A stretch of 64,000 nucleotides of DNA from Methylobacteriaceae bacterium (GCA_020638195.1 JACKJC010000005.1:248001-312000); one strand, 5' to 3'. Positions 25,860 through 35,445 are shown, counted from the stretch's first letter. Notes: generated by a model not told the origin, from the sequence alone. Translations and numbers: made by a program.

Positions 25860-26810
25860 TCAGGCCGGCGGCGTGAGACTGGCGTCCTGAGCAGCGGCGA
25901 AAGCGCAGGCGCGCTCGAACAGCGCGCGACGCGCGGCGATCGGCATGGCGATGGTCGATTGCACCAGACAAGCTATGTGGCGCGGCTCTATCGCCGCGAT
26001 GAAGGCGTCTTCCTCGCGGGCGCTCTCGAATCCTTCGGTCCAGCGCGAAAGGCAGAGTGACTCTTCGGTCGCGAACAGTCCCGCCTGATCCAGCCCGACC
26101 GCGCGGTCGGCGAAGACGCCGTAGAGAATGTACTCCGCGAAATGCGGGGCGCGCGCGAGCGCGACGCGCCAGTCGGTCCCCGCGACCTGCGCGATGCGTT
26201 CAGTCAATCCGCGTGCGACCGAGCGACGCCAGACGACCAGCTGGTCGATATATTCCGCGCCGAAGAAGTCGCTCGCCTCAAGGCCGAGCAAGCGGCCGGC
26301 CGCCGCATGCCAAGTGCGATGCGAGGCGCGCGCCACCATCTCCGGATGCCGATACAGGCGCACACGTTCGCCGCTCGCGAGATGCTCCATGCGCAGCGGA
26401 CGGATGAACGCATTGTCGCTGTCGACATGCACGACGATCTCGGTGTCGGCGTTTGCCGCGGCCGAAATCTTCATGATCTGCTGCGCGATCCAGCCGCGCA
26501 CGGGCAGGCTGAAGGGCGTGATGTACACATTGCGGCGCGGCAGGCGCAGTCGCGCGCGCCATGCGGGCCTCGGCATCGGCGCCTTGCGGAACCACCAGGG
26601 CAGGAGGGATTCCTGCGTCGCAATCTTGCGCCGGGACGACGCGAGATCTGCGAAGAGCGCAACATCGGCCTTCGGAACGTAGAGCCAGTGAACCATGTTC
26701 GGCGGCGCGAACCGGTCGATCGTCTCGCACAGAAGCCGGCAGACCTCGAGATCGCCGCGAAAGGAGCAGGTGACGAGACTGGCGGTGAGCGCTTCCGATG
26801 TCGCGCTCAT
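25860..26810 (-). CDS. DUF6492-type glycosyltransferase-like protein
   Basis: A 316-residue protein resembling the DUF6492 family, with a GT-A-like order. LVTCSFRGDLEVCRLLCETI is the first nucleotide-fold strand, IVVHVDSDNAFIRPL an acidic DxD-like metal site, and GRLLGLEASDFFGAEYIDQL a following conserved block. It is probably a glycosyltransferase acting in polysaccharide assembly, but the donor is unknown. The ATG overlaps the stop of the upstream oxidoreductase (ATGA), so the two are translated as a pair. Confidence 0.75.
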   Translation of the reverse strand: MSATSEALTASLVTCSFRGDLEVCRLLCETIDRFAPPNMVHWLYVPKADVALFADLASSRRKIATQESLLPWWFRKAPMPRPAWRARLRLPRRNVYITPFSLPVRGWIAQQIMKISAAANADTEIVVHVDSDNAFIRPLRMEHLASGERVRLYRHPEMVARASHRTWHAAAGRLLGLEASDFFGAEYIDQLVVWRRSVARGLTERIAQVAGTDWRVALARAPHFAEYILYGVFADRAVGLDQAGLFATEESLCLSRWTEGFESAREEDAFIAAIEPRHIACLVQSTIAMPIAARRALFERACAFAAAQDASLTPPA

Positions 26811-27967
26811 CGCGCCCAGTCCATCGGCTCGATTGGCGCAAAGGTCGAACGCACGACATGCGGCCGCTCGAAGCGCTCGGGATATTGCAGGACCTCCGTC
26901 ACTTCGGTCACGTGCACCGCGAAATCCTCGTCCAGGCGGCTCGGCCTGTTCTCGCGGATCGCTTGCGCGAGTTCAGCAACGCCGCGTGAAAAATCCATGG
27001 TGGGCTTGCCGTGTCCGCCGCGGAACGGCGTCGGGCGCGCATGCGGAACGCGGCTGCCGCCGAAACCGCCGAAGCGGCGCTCCAGAATGCGCGAGAGCCG
27101 TCCTTCCGAGGGGCGTCGCAACACGACCGGGCAGGCATAGTCCCATGGCTCCTTGATATCGAGCGCGCCGTCTTCGCCGATCACGCGAAAGCGGTGCTCG
27201 TAGGGCGCGACGATCGAATTGGTGAGACGCGCCACGATTCCGTTGTCGAATTCCAGCATGCCGACGGAAAAATCGGGCGCGGGATGGGGCAGGGGAGGCG
27301 CGACTTTCTTCTCGGCGATCAGCAAGGCGGCGAAGGACGTCACGCGGCGCACCGGCCCGAACATGCCGGCGAGCATCGTGAGAGCATAGCCCGCATGTTC
27401 GAACGTGCATCCGGTCTCGAACTCGCCGCGCGCCGGCCAGACGCGGCCGGATCGGCTGACCCATGTCTGGTAGTTCGCGCGATGCACCATGCCGTCGTCG
27501 AGTTCGGCATAGGCGAGCACCGGCTTGCCGATTTTGCCGTCGCGTACGGCCTTCCAGAGCGTCTGCGCGGCCTCGCCGAGCAGGTTGCACGGCGCGGCGC
27601 CGATCCGCACGCCGGCCGCGCGTGCGCGGTCGCGCAGCGCGATCGCCTCTCCGGTCGTCATCGCCAGCGGCTTCTCGGTGTAAACGTGCTTGCCGGCCGC
27701 AATCGCCGCATTGGTTACGTCGGCATGGTTTTCCGGATCGGTAAGGTTGACGACGATTTGGATTCTTTCGTCGCCGAGCGCTTCGTCGAGTCCCGAGTAG
27801 GCGGCGTCGCCCCAGCAAGACCGATAGGCGGCGAGCCTTTGCGGGTCGCGATCCCAGACGCCAACCAGCTCCAGAACGCTCGTGTGCAGCGGGAGGCAAT
27901 GTCGATAGGAATCCGCAACGTAGCCGCAGCCGACAATCGCGATTCCAGTCCGGGAAGCTGCGTCCAT
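26807..27967 (-). CDS. Gfo/Idh/MocA family oxidoreductase
   Basis: A 386-residue NAD(P)-dependent oxidoreductase. GIAIVGCGYVADSYRHCLPL is the Rossmann glycine motif (G-x-G-x-x-A). GKHVYTEKPLAMT contains the EKP motif with the conserved lysine, and GCTFEHAGYALTM carries the histidine seen at the active site of the family. Members act on sugars, inositols or nucleotide sugars. Placement at the edge of the polysaccharide locus and coupling to the DUF6492 gene suggest a nucleotide-sugar or sugar-acid substrate. Confidence 0.88.
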   Translation of the reverse strand: MDAASRTGIAIVGCGYVADSYRHCLPLHTSVLELVGVWDRDPQRLAAYRSCWGDAAYSGLDEALGDERIQIVVNLTDPENHADVTNAAIAAGKHVYTEKPLAMTTGEAIALRDRARAAGVRIGAAPCNLLGEAAQTLWKAVRDGKIGKPVLAYAELDDGMVHRANYQTWVSRSGRVWPARGEFETGCTFEHAGYALTMLAGMFGPVRRVTSFAALLIAEKKVAPPLPHPAPDFSVGMLEFDNGIVARLTNSIVAPYEHRFRVIGEDGALDIKEPWDYACPVVLRRPSEGRLSRILERRFGGFGGSRVPHARPTPFRGGHGKPTMDFSRGVAELAQAIRENRPSRLDEDFAVHVTEVTEVLQYPERFERPHVVRSTFAPIEPMDWAR

Positions 27968-28070
27968 TTCGTGTCCCAACGCGCCGCCTGCAGGCGCAAG
28001 TCCGGGCGAAATTAACCTCGTCAGCGTTGCCACCTGATGAATGAGATCGCGCCAGCGCGCTTAAATCACG

Positions 28071-28087
28071 GCATTTGTTTCAAATGC
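28071..28087. promoter_or_regulatory. Perfect inverted repeat between divergent genes
   Basis: GCATTTG-TTT-CAAATGC, a perfect 7-3-7 inverted repeat, lies midway between the divergent oxidoreductase gene and the GT2 gene at 28204. It could be an operator for both. No regulator can be assigned. Confidence 0.4.
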
Positions 28088-28203
28088 GAGCACATTCACG
28101 AAGGGAGGCTTATCGGCGGGGATGGTTCCTATGAGCCGCAAGATCGGCGGTCGGCGAGTTTCGTCGGACCCCGCGCCGCGGGCACAGGGATCAGGGACGC
28201 GTA

Positions 28204-29154
28204 ATGAGCATCGGCATTGTCATACCGGCTTACCGCTCCGCGGAAACGCTCGGGCGAACGATCTGCAGCTGCCTGCCGCATGTCGATCCGCGCAACATAG
28301 TCGTGGTGCTCGATGGACCCGACGACGATGCCGAGAAAGCCGCGCGCGAGGCATCTCGGAAGTCGCGCATCCTCGTCATGCCGCAAAATTGCGGTGCGCC
28401 GGTTTGCCGCAACGAAGGCCTGGCCTTGCTCGATACCGACTATGTCATGTTCCTTGACGCGGACGACTACATCGAGGGGCCGCTGCTGGCAGGCGCGAGC
28501 CGCATCGCCCGCGACGTTCAGGCCGACATCGTCCTTTCGCCCTTCTGTTTCGAAATGCCTGACGGCTCGCGGCGCGCCTTCGACCCGAAAACGCGCTACG
28601 CCGCTTTCGATCGCGATGCGATCGTCGCTCAGTGGCTCATCGGCGGATATACGCCGCCTTGCGCGGTCGTCTGGCGGACGAAATTCGTCCGCGATATCGG
28701 CGCATGGGACGAGACGCTCGCCAAGAACCAGGACGGCGATATCATGTATCGGGCGCTGCTTCTCGGTGCGCGGGTCGCTGGCTCGAGCGAGGGGATGGGC
28801 GTCTACGTGCAATCCGAAGACCCGAGCCGGATAACCCGCCGCAACACGAGAAAGACGCTGACGTCACAATTGACCGTGCTCGACCGCGTGCGGGCCGACC
28901 TGCCGAAAATGCTTCGTCCACCGGTATGCGAATTGGCTCTCGCATATTACGGCCTTGCGAAGCTCGCTTACGACGGCGAGGTGGACGATATCGGCCGGCG
29001 CGCCGAAACGCTGGCGCGGCGGCTCGGGCTCGAGGGGCAGCGCGGCACGCCGGCGCATGTGGTCATCGCCTCGTGCATCGGGCTGCGCGGCAAGCAGCGT
29101 CTGGTCAATTTCGTCCGTCGTTCGGTGGAGACGCTGGCGCCGTCGGCCGCCTAG
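28204..29154 (+). CDS. Family 2 glycosyltransferase
   Basis: A 316-residue GT-A glycosyltransferase. GIVIPAYRSAETLGRTI is the first nucleotide-binding strand, VVLDGPDDDA the second acidic region, and MFLDADDYIEGPLL the DxD metal/nucleotide-sugar site. WDETLAKNQDGDIMYRALLL holds the conserved ED-like catalytic region (here QDGD). It would transfer a sugar to a growing lipid-linked repeat unit at the cytoplasmic membrane face. Its stop overlaps the convergent outer-membrane barrel gene by four bases. Confidence 0.9.
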   Translation: MSIGIVIPAYRSAETLGRTICSCLPHVDPRNIVVVLDGPDDDAEKAAREASRKSRILVMPQNCGAPVCRNEGLALLDTDYVMFLDADDYIEGPLLAGASRIARDVQADIVLSPFCFEMPDGSRRAFDPKTRYAAFDRDAIVAQWLIGGYTPPCAVVWRTKFVRDIGAWDETLAKNQDGDIMYRALLLGARVAGSSEGMGVYVQSEDPSRITRRNTRKTLTSQLTVLDRVRADLPKMLRPPVCELALAYYGLAKLAYDGEVDDIGRRAETLARRLGLEGQRGTPAHVVIASCIGLRGKQRLVNFVRRSVETLAPSAA

Positions 29155-30449
29155 TAGCGATACTTCATGCCGAGCGAGACGGAATTGCGCGTGTAGCCGC
29201 CAAACGCATCGGTAGAAAAGATCTTCGAGAACTCATACGAGCCGAGCAACTCGATATTGTGGGTGATATGATACCCGGCCTCGATCCCTGTGCGCCAGCC
29301 ATTGTCGCGGCGGGCGCTGGCGAGATAGGTCGTGTGTTCGTAACTCGCGCGCCACGTCGCCGTGAAGTCTTTGAAAGGTTTGAAGACGGCGCTCAGCCGC
29401 ACCGTCGTCGCCTTGCTGGGATAGCCGTTGGGATTGGCGGGCGATGGCAGGCTGGAATCGGTAAACGTCTGGTCGAGCGCCGCGCGCACCGTGATCCAGC
29501 GTGTCGGATACCAGTAGATCTGTCCCCCGATGACGGGACTGGACGCGGTTCCGATGATGCCGTTCCGATAGAATTGCTGCTGCACGCCGGCATAGACCTC
29601 GCCACGGAACAGGCTGATCCGATCCGAACCAACGCCTGCGATCGCGCGGTAGCCACGCGAGTTGTATGGCGCATTCGTATAGTCGCGCGCATTGCCGCTG
29701 GCCTCGCCGAACGCATAGATCGCCGGCGTGATCCAGCCGCCGATGCGTACCGTCGCCGTCTCGACCCGACTGTTGCGATAGCTCTGTGGCGACCAGCCCG
29801 TAGATGTCTCGAAAGCGTGATAGGCGGTCGCGGCGGCGTCAAGAGACAGGCCGACGAACATTCGACCGAAGGTCTTTTGGACCGCGACCGTTCCTTTCAG
29901 CCTGTCGCTGATCTGTGGCGAGGCGATCGTGGAAAGAACATTATTGTTGACGATGAAATTCGAGCCGATCGCCAGACCCGTGCGATCGTATTCGAGCTTG
30001 CCCTTGATGGTGAGGTCGTGTGTCGGCGTCCAGACCTGCTCGACGCCAGCGCGCGCCGATACTGTATCGGCGCGTCCGACGCCAGGGTAGATGCGTGCGT
30101 CAACAGAGCCGAACAGCGTCGTCTTCGATCCCCCGACCTCGCGCACCGCGACGATTTCGGGCGCCATTCGTAAGCCGGGCGCGGCGATCTTGTTGGTTCG
30201 CGACCACACGAGATTGTCATCGAAGGTCACGCCAGCGATGATCGAGGGATAGAGCATCCAGCTTTCGAAGGGAACGCCGCGATATTCGCGCCCCGGCCGC
30301 ATCAAGGGGTTCTTGGTGTCATGTCGGACGGGCGCGAGCAGGGCGATCGTGTCGTCCGACACGCTCGTCGGCTCGGGCGCCTGTTGCGCCGAGGCAAGGC
30401 CAGGCGCGAAGGCGATCAGCGCCACGCTCAGGCGCGGGGTAAGGCGCAT
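29151..30449 (-). CDS. Outer-membrane beta-barrel protein of the polysaccharide locus
   Basis: A 432-residue exported protein. A signal peptide (MRLTPRLSVALIAFAPGLAS, cleaved near AQQAPEP) precedes a chain of alternating aromatic/polar strands such as YPSIIAGVTFDDNLVWSR and LRGEVYAGVQQQFYR-like segments, ending SLGMKYRY with a terminal aromatic. This is the pattern of BBP2-type outer-membrane barrels found beside exopolysaccharide export genes. It lies 16 bp after the Wza-like lipoprotein gene and probably forms or supports the outer-membrane exit path. Confidence 0.8.
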   Translation of the reverse strand: MRLTPRLSVALIAFAPGLASAQQAPEPTSVSDDTIALLAPVRHDTKNPLMRPGREYRGVPFESWMLYPSIIAGVTFDDNLVWSRTNKIAAPGLRMAPEIVAVREVGGSKTTLFGSVDARIYPGVGRADTVSARAGVEQVWTPTHDLTIKGKLEYDRTGLAIGSNFIVNNNVLSTIASPQISDRLKGTVAVQKTFGRMFVGLSLDAAATAYHAFETSTGWSPQSYRNSRVETATVRIGGWITPAIYAFGEASGNARDYTNAPYNSRGYRAIAGVGSDRISLFRGEVYAGVQQQFYRNGIIGTASSPVIGGQIYWYPTRWITVRAALDQTFTDSSLPSPANPNGYPSKATTVRLSAVFKPFKDFTATWRASYEHTTYLASARRDNGWRTGIEAGYHITHNIELLGSYEFSKIFSTDAFGGYTRNSVSLGMKYRY

Positions 30450-30465
30450 CGAGGCCGCCCGCCGC

Positions 30466-31056
30466 TCAGAAATAGCGCTCGGGCACACTGACGAGATCGC
30501 CGGGATAGACCGGGATATCGGGCGAGAGCCGGAATTCCGTCAGCCCTTTCTCGCCGGCGCGCTTGACGAGAACCTTCGACTTGCTCGCCCTGTAGGTGAA
30601 GCCGCCTGCGACGGCAACGGCGCTCAGGACGTTCAGCCCGTTGCGATAGGTATATTCGCCGGGCTTTTCGACCTCCCCCATCACGTAGATCGGGCGCGAA
30701 GAGACGACGTCGACCGTCACGACGGGATTGAGAAGTATCTGACTGGAGCGAAGACGGGTCGCGATCGAGGATTCGATCTCCTTCTTCGTCATGCCCGCGA
30801 CGCGAACCCCGCCGATCAGCGGAATCTGGATCATTCCGTTCGCGTCGATCTCGTAGTCGCCGGACATTTTGTCCTCGCCGTAGATCACGAGCTTAATCTT
30901 GTCGCCTGACTGCGTACGTGGTTTCGGAATGTCGGCAGTCGTCGCCGAATAGGTCGCGGGCTTCACGTGATCCGACAGCGTGTCGCATCCCACGAGCGCA
31001 AGGCACGCCGTCGCCATTATAGCGTGAGCGAAAATTCGTCTTGCCAACGTCTTCAT
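30466..31056 (-). CDS. Wza-like polysaccharide export lipoprotein
   Basis: A 196-residue outer-membrane lipoprotein. A signal with lipobox LALVGC (Cys24) precedes the Poly_export domain (SGDKIKLVIYGEDKMSGDYE, then GMIQIPLIGGVRVAGMT) and one SLBB-like domain (YVMGEVEKPGEYTYRNGLNV, then LSAVAVAGGFTYRA). It is shorter than E. coli Wza (one SLBB domain), which is usual in alphaproteobacteria. It should form the periplasmic/outer-membrane channel for exopolysaccharide, together with the adjacent barrel protein. Confidence 0.92.
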   Translation of the reverse strand: MKTLARRIFAHAIMATACLALVGCDTLSDHVKPATYSATTADIPKPRTQSGDKIKLVIYGEDKMSGDYEIDANGMIQIPLIGGVRVAGMTKKEIESSIATRLRSSQILLNPVVTVDVVSSRPIYVMGEVEKPGEYTYRNGLNVLSAVAVAGGFTYRASKSKVLVKRAGEKGLTEFRLSPDIPVYPGDLVSVPERYF

Positions 31057-31126
31057 GACAATCGCCTCGTACGTCGCCAGCTCCGTCCCCTCGGCGGGGA
31101 ACCCTGGCGACAGGCAGGTTTCGAGA

Positions 31127-31969
31127 TCACTCGGTATCGACGACGCGCAATTGCGGCGCGCCTCTGAATACGGAGGGCAGGGACAATTTGATCAGTGCGA
31201 AGCCGCAGCCGATGTATCGACCGACCAGGCGCTTGGGGTCGCCGATCATCCGCCAGAACCATTCCATGCCCATGCGTCGCACCCATATGGGAGCGCGCAC
31301 GGAGTGCCCGGAAATGAAGTCGAGCGCGGCGCCGACGCAGAGAAAACCGATATCGGGACAGCGGCGGTGCAACGCGTCCGCAAGCACCTCCTGTTTGGGC
31401 GCGCCGAGCGAGACCACGCAGACGCGCGCACCGGATTGCGCGAGCCGGGCCGCGAGTTCGTCGACCGTGGCGTCGTCGATGGCCGCGGGCAGTTGCGGCG
31501 TCTCCGCGCCTGCGATCATCAGGCCGGGATATCGATCTTTCAGAATGCGCAGGCCCGCCTCCTGCGATGCGGGACTCGGGCCGATGAAATAGAGCGGCAG
31601 GCCATGTCTGGCCGCCTCGCGACACATCGGCTCGAGCAGATCGGCGCCGGTCGTGCGTTCGAGGGCAGGCGCCTTGCGACGATCGACCGACCCTGCGCGA
31701 GGAGATTTGCGGCGGTCCGGGCCGCGCGCAAGCCAGACGATCGGCCAGCCGTCGGCGGTAATATAGTCGGCGCGCGCATAGGCGTCGCGAAACGGCCCGC
31801 TCTTGTCGAGCTTGACCATGTGGTCGAGATTGACGGTGAAGAAGGTGAAGCCCTTGCAGGCCAGCGCATTGCCGATGATCGCGTCGAGCGCGCGGCGCAT
31901 GTTGACCATGTTGACGCGAAGTTCCGAGGGCCGAGGTCGGGAATCTTCAGCGAGTCCGTTCAGACTCAT
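31127..31969 (-). CDS. WecB/TagA/CpsF family glycosyltransferase
   Basis: A 280-residue GT26 enzyme. FFTVNLDHMVKL, AYARADYITADGWPIVWLAR, the TGADLLEPM block and VVSLGAPKQEVL are in the family order. Members such as WecG and TagA transfer a sugar (N-acetylmannosamine or its acid, or glucuronate) to a lipid-linked acceptor early in polymer assembly. It lies 70 bp upstream of the export lipoprotein on the same strand. The stretch RKSPRAGSVDRRKAPALE (about 90-107) is an insertion. Confidence 0.9.
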   Translation of the reverse strand: MSLNGLAEDSRPRPSELRVNMVNMRRALDAIIGNALACKGFTFFTVNLDHMVKLDKSGPFRDAYARADYITADGWPIVWLARGPDRRKSPRAGSVDRRKAPALERTTGADLLEPMCREAARHGLPLYFIGPSPASQEAGLRILKDRYPGLMIAGAETPQLPAAIDDATVDELAARLAQSGARVCVVSLGAPKQEVLADALHRRCPDIGFLCVGAALDFISGHSVRAPIWVRRMGMEWFWRMIGDPKRLVGRYIGCGFALIKLSLPSVFRGAPQLRVVDTE

Positions 31970-32055
31970 ACATTTACTCCGGCTACATCACGCAACGTTA
32001 CACATCGCGTAAGGTAAACGGCGGCAGTAAAAACGTCGTTAAGCCGCCACGAGTC

Positions 32056-33024
32056 TTAACGCGCGGTGGCTTCGCGATAGATCGGCCGGATCTTGGCGAA
32101 GGACATCTTGCCGCGCGCGCCGGCGAGCGCCTGGAGATTGTCGGCCAATGTGTCGACGCCGCGTATCCGCGCGAAGGGCAGGCGCGCGAGTAATAGCAGA
32201 GCCTGGGCGACCGCCCTGACGCGGATTGTCCAGCGGGCGAGGCGCGGGCGCCCGCTCGCATTGGCGACAGCCGCCGCATAAGCCTGACCGCCGGCGAAGA
32301 AACGCCGTCGCAGATAGGCCGCGTCGCAGCGCGCCGCAGGCACGAACTCCTGCGCGCGAGCTTCCGGCAACCAGCCGAACCGGCAACCGTCGCGCTGCAT
32401 GCGGCAGATCAGGTCGTAGTCCTCGCCGCCGCCATTGCCGAAGGCGAGATCGAACAGTCTTCCGTCCTGCGGCAACGAAGCACGGCGAAACACCGAATTG
32501 TTTGTGGCAAGCGCGACCGTCGTCGTTTTGAGAGGGCCGAACGCGACCAGATCGACGCCGCGCGGCGCATCGAGCGCGCGCGAGAACAATTGGCGCGCCC
32601 GCGCGCCTGCCCGCGCCGGCGTCTCGAAAACGGGATGGACGGCGCCGAAGAACGCGTCGTGCGGCAGGTCGCAAAGGGCTTCGGCGACTTCGACGAGCCA
32701 GCCTTCCGCGATCTCCTGATCGTCGTCGAGAAAAGCGATCGCCTGCCCGACGCAGGCGCCTACGCCGGCATTGCGCGCGATCGAAATATTGGGCGGATGC
32801 GCCTCGACGAGGCGCGTCGGAAACCGCGAATTCGCAGCGAATTCCTGCACGACATCGCGCGCGGAGGAATCATCGGAATTGTCCACGACCACGATCTCGA
32901 GCGCGAAACCGGCGGGCGCGCGCTGGACCGCGACGCTGTCGAGCGCTTTGCGCAGGAGCTTCTCGCGATGAAAGGTGCAGATGACGAGGGAGAGGGCGAC
33001 GGGGCCCTCGACGGCGTCGTTCAT
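32056..33024 (-). CDS. Family 2 glycosyltransferase
   Basis: A 322-residue GT2 transferase. LSLVICTFHREKLLRKALDS and VVVDNSDDSSARDVV form the nucleotide-binding half, AIAFLDDDQEI the DDD metal motif, and FGNGGGEDYDLICRMQRDG the GED catalytic block. A C-terminal hydrophobic segment (VAQALLLLARLPFA) may touch the membrane. It is paralogous in layout to the protein at 34519. Its ATG overlaps the stop of the polymerase/ligase gene by one base (TGATG). Confidence 0.92.
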   Translation of the reverse strand: MNDAVEGPVALSLVICTFHREKLLRKALDSVAVQRAPAGFALEIVVVDNSDDSSARDVVQEFAANSRFPTRLVEAHPPNISIARNAGVGACVGQAIAFLDDDQEIAEGWLVEVAEALCDLPHDAFFGAVHPVFETPARAGARARQLFSRALDAPRGVDLVAFGPLKTTTVALATNNSVFRRASLPQDGRLFDLAFGNGGGEDYDLICRMQRDGCRFGWLPEARAQEFVPAARCDAAYLRRRFFAGGQAYAAAVANASGRPRLARWTIRVRAVAQALLLLARLPFARIRGVDTLADNLQALAGARGKMSFAKIRPIYREATAR

Positions 33025-34364
33025 CACAGGCGTCCCGTCATGGGCGTGTCGAGGTCTCGTGCGCGCGAAAGCAGCAGCAGCGCGAACACCGAGAAATTGC
33101 TGAAGATCTCGCCGCGCATGAAAAGCGACGCCTCTGTGAGATTGTGGAGCAGGAAGAGCAGCAGAATCGCCGCCAGGCCACCGAGAAAGACGCGGGATTC
33201 GCGTCGGCCCTTGCAGAAAAGCGCGCGGGCGCCGCCGATCAGGGCGCGCTGCGTTACGTAGAAGGTCGCAAAAACGGTCATCGGCAGACCGATGTGCAGC
33301 CACAATTCGAGATAGCCGTGGTGCGCCTGGTTGATGACGCCGGTTTCGACGGAGGCGAGCCAGCTTCCAAATTCCGCGCGCAAGAGAGGATCTTTGGCCT
33401 GGCCGACGTCCCAATAGGCTCCGTAGCCGTAGCCGAGCCAGAAGCGCTTCTCCGCGTCTTGGCGCGCGAACGCCCACAATTCCTCACGGCCTGAATACGA
33501 GGTGTCGCCGATCAGCGCGGCGAGCGCTGCGCTGAACTCGAAATCGTACAGCGCCAGCCAGACGAGGGCCGCCGCAAGGATGAGCGCGCCCGCGAGTCCC
33601 GCCGCCATGAGGAACGTCGCGCCGAGCTTTTCGGCGAGCGCCACGAAGACGACGCCCGCGACGCCAAGCAGGGCGAGGTTCATCGACGTGCGGGATTTCG
33701 TGACGAACAGAAAGCCGAAAGTGGCGGCGAGCACGAGAAGCGCAAGCAGAATATGCCGCTTGCCGGCGCCGACCAGCCACGTCGCTCCGACAACCATCGT
33801 GATCAGGGCCACAATGCCCGCGACATTCTTCTGCGTATAGATCCCCTTGACGCCGATGGGCGTGATCGCATCGCCCGGCAACGCGATGGTTGCCAGAATG
33901 TTGATTGCGATGATGATCGCCAGCGTCGCGAACAATTGCGTGTGCAGTCGGCGAAGATCGGTGGCGCCCACGGCGACGGCGAAGGAGATCGCCGTAAGCA
34001 GGAAGAACAGAACGCTCCGCCTTAGCGTGAGCGCCGGGAATTGCGACCACGCGATGCTGGCGAGGCAGAAACCGACGATGAAGATCAGGCCCAGATTGCG
34101 GGTCAGCGTGCGCAGGGCGACGTCGCGAGCCATCCAGATGACAGCAAGCGCGAGGCCGAACAGCGAGAATACGACGATGCGGTCGAGGATGGAGCCGTCG
34201 GCGCGTTGGGCGACCGAGCCGGTCTGCAACGGGTGCGTGCCGATGAACGTCAGCAGCAGAAAGCCGATGAAGAGGACGCTGGTGGTGCGTTCCAGGCGTA
34301 GATCGTCGGCCGGTCGCGCGGGCGCCATTTGGTAGTGCATGGTCAGCGCGTCGGTCGAACTCAT
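33024..34364 (-). CDS. O-antigen ligase/Wzy-type polymerase family membrane protein
   Basis: A 446-residue polytopic protein with about ten or more membrane helices. The Wzy_C/O-antigen-ligase region is visible as SGREELWAFARQDAEKRFWL, GYGYGAYWDVG and the large periplasmic loop before VETGVINQAHHGYLELWLHI (His pair). In exopolysaccharide loci (ExoQ-like) such proteins polymerise repeat units on the periplasmic side. It is upstream of, and coupled to, the GT2 gene at 32056. Confidence 0.9.
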   Translation of the reverse strand: MSSTDALTMHYQMAPARPADDLRLERTTSVLFIGFLLLTFIGTHPLQTGSVAQRADGSILDRIVVFSLFGLALAVIWMARDVALRTLTRNLGLIFIVGFCLASIAWSQFPALTLRRSVLFFLLTAISFAVAVGATDLRRLHTQLFATLAIIIAINILATIALPGDAITPIGVKGIYTQKNVAGIVALITMVVGATWLVGAGKRHILLALLVLAATFGFLFVTKSRTSMNLALLGVAGVVFVALAEKLGATFLMAAGLAGALILAAALVWLALYDFEFSAALAALIGDTSYSGREELWAFARQDAEKRFWLGYGYGAYWDVGQAKDPLLRAEFGSWLASVETGVINQAHHGYLELWLHIGLPMTVFATFYVTQRALIGGARALFCKGRRESRVFLGGLAAILLLFLLHNLTEASLFMRGEIFSNFSVFALLLLSRARDLDTPMTGRL

Positions 34365-34518
34365 GCCCTGCCGAACTCGAAACGATTGATGAAGCGGATC
34401 GTCGTCACCCGCTTAGGGGATTGGTTACGCTTGGTCCCTACCTTTGCGGCACAAACGTCAACATTCCCTTGCGCCAGACGAGACGGTCCTCGATGCGCGC
34501 CGCGTGCCGGAGTTCCGC

Positions 34519-35445
34519 ATGGAGACCGTTTCGATCGTCATCCCGACGTTGAACCGGCAGACGTGCCTCCAGCGCGCTCTCGCCAGCGTTCGCGCCCAGC
34601 AAGCGGAAGGCGTCGAAATCGAGATCATCGTCGTCGACAATTCCAGTGACGCGAGCGCCCGCGCGACGGTCGCGGCTTTCGGCGTGGATGGCTTGCGTAT
34701 CCTCTATCTCAGCGAGCCAGCGCCGGGCGTCGCGACCGCCCGCAACGCCGGCGTGCGCGCGGCGCAGGGTCGCTGGATCGCCTTCCTCGACGACGACGAG
34801 GAAGCGCGAACGGACTGGATCGCGGAAATGCTGCGTGTCGCACTTGACACCGGCGCGCAGGCCGTTTTCGGCCCGGTCGAGGCGCGCGCCGACGACGCTG
34901 CGGAGATTGGCGGTTTCGCGCCCTATTTCTCGCGCGCGATCGACCGGCCTGATGGCGACGACATCACTGAGCTTTCGGCCTATCTCGGCACGAATAATTC
35001 CATGTTCGAACGCGCGCTCTGCCTCTCCGACGGCGCCCCATTCGAGGAAAGCCTGAACGAGATCGGCGGTGAGGACTCGCTTCTTCTCGAACGTCTGGCC
35101 ATGCGTGGTTTCCGCTTCGCATGGGCCGCGCGCGCGGGCGTGATCGAATGGGTGCCGCAGCGCCGGCTCGACTGGGCCTATGTCTGCAAGCGCAAGTTCC
35201 TCTCCGGCCAGATCCGGGTGTTCGTGCAGGACATGGCGGCGCCCGGCAGGGGCTGGCGCATTGCATTCTGGATGGTTGCGGGGCTCGTGCAATTCGTCGT
35301 CGCCGGCGCGCTTGCTGTGCTCTTCCGACCCTTCGACCGCGCACGCGCGCAGCGCGCATCCGCGACGGCCTACGGCGGCCTCGGCAAGGTTCTGTGGACG
35401 CCGCGCTTCCGCCCGACCTTGTATGGGTCAGGCCTGATTTCCTGA
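34519..35445 (+). CDS. Family 2 glycosyltransferase
   Basis: A 308-residue GT2 enzyme. VSIVIPTLNRQTCLQRALAS and IIVVDNSSDASARA form the nucleotide fold, WIAFLDDDEEART the DDD motif, and LNEIGGEDSLLLERLAMRGF the GED block. A C-terminal hydrophobic segment (WMVAGLVQFVVAGALAVLF) suggests membrane attachment. The ATG at 34519 follows GGAG. Its stop overlaps the start of the GH44-type gene (TGATG), so a transferase and a secreted glycosidase are co-translated. Confidence 0.92.
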   Translation: METVSIVIPTLNRQTCLQRALASVRAQQAEGVEIEIIVVDNSSDASARATVAAFGVDGLRILYLSEPAPGVATARNAGVRAAQGRWIAFLDDDEEARTDWIAEMLRVALDTGAQAVFGPVEARADDAAEIGGFAPYFSRAIDRPDGDDITELSAYLGTNNSMFERALCLSDGAPFEESLNEIGGEDSLLLERLAMRGFRFAWAARAGVIEWVPQRRLDWAYVCKRKFLSGQIRVFVQDMAAPGRGWRIAFWMVAGLVQFVVAGALAVLFRPFDRARAQRASATAYGGLGKVLWTPRFRPTLYGSGLIS

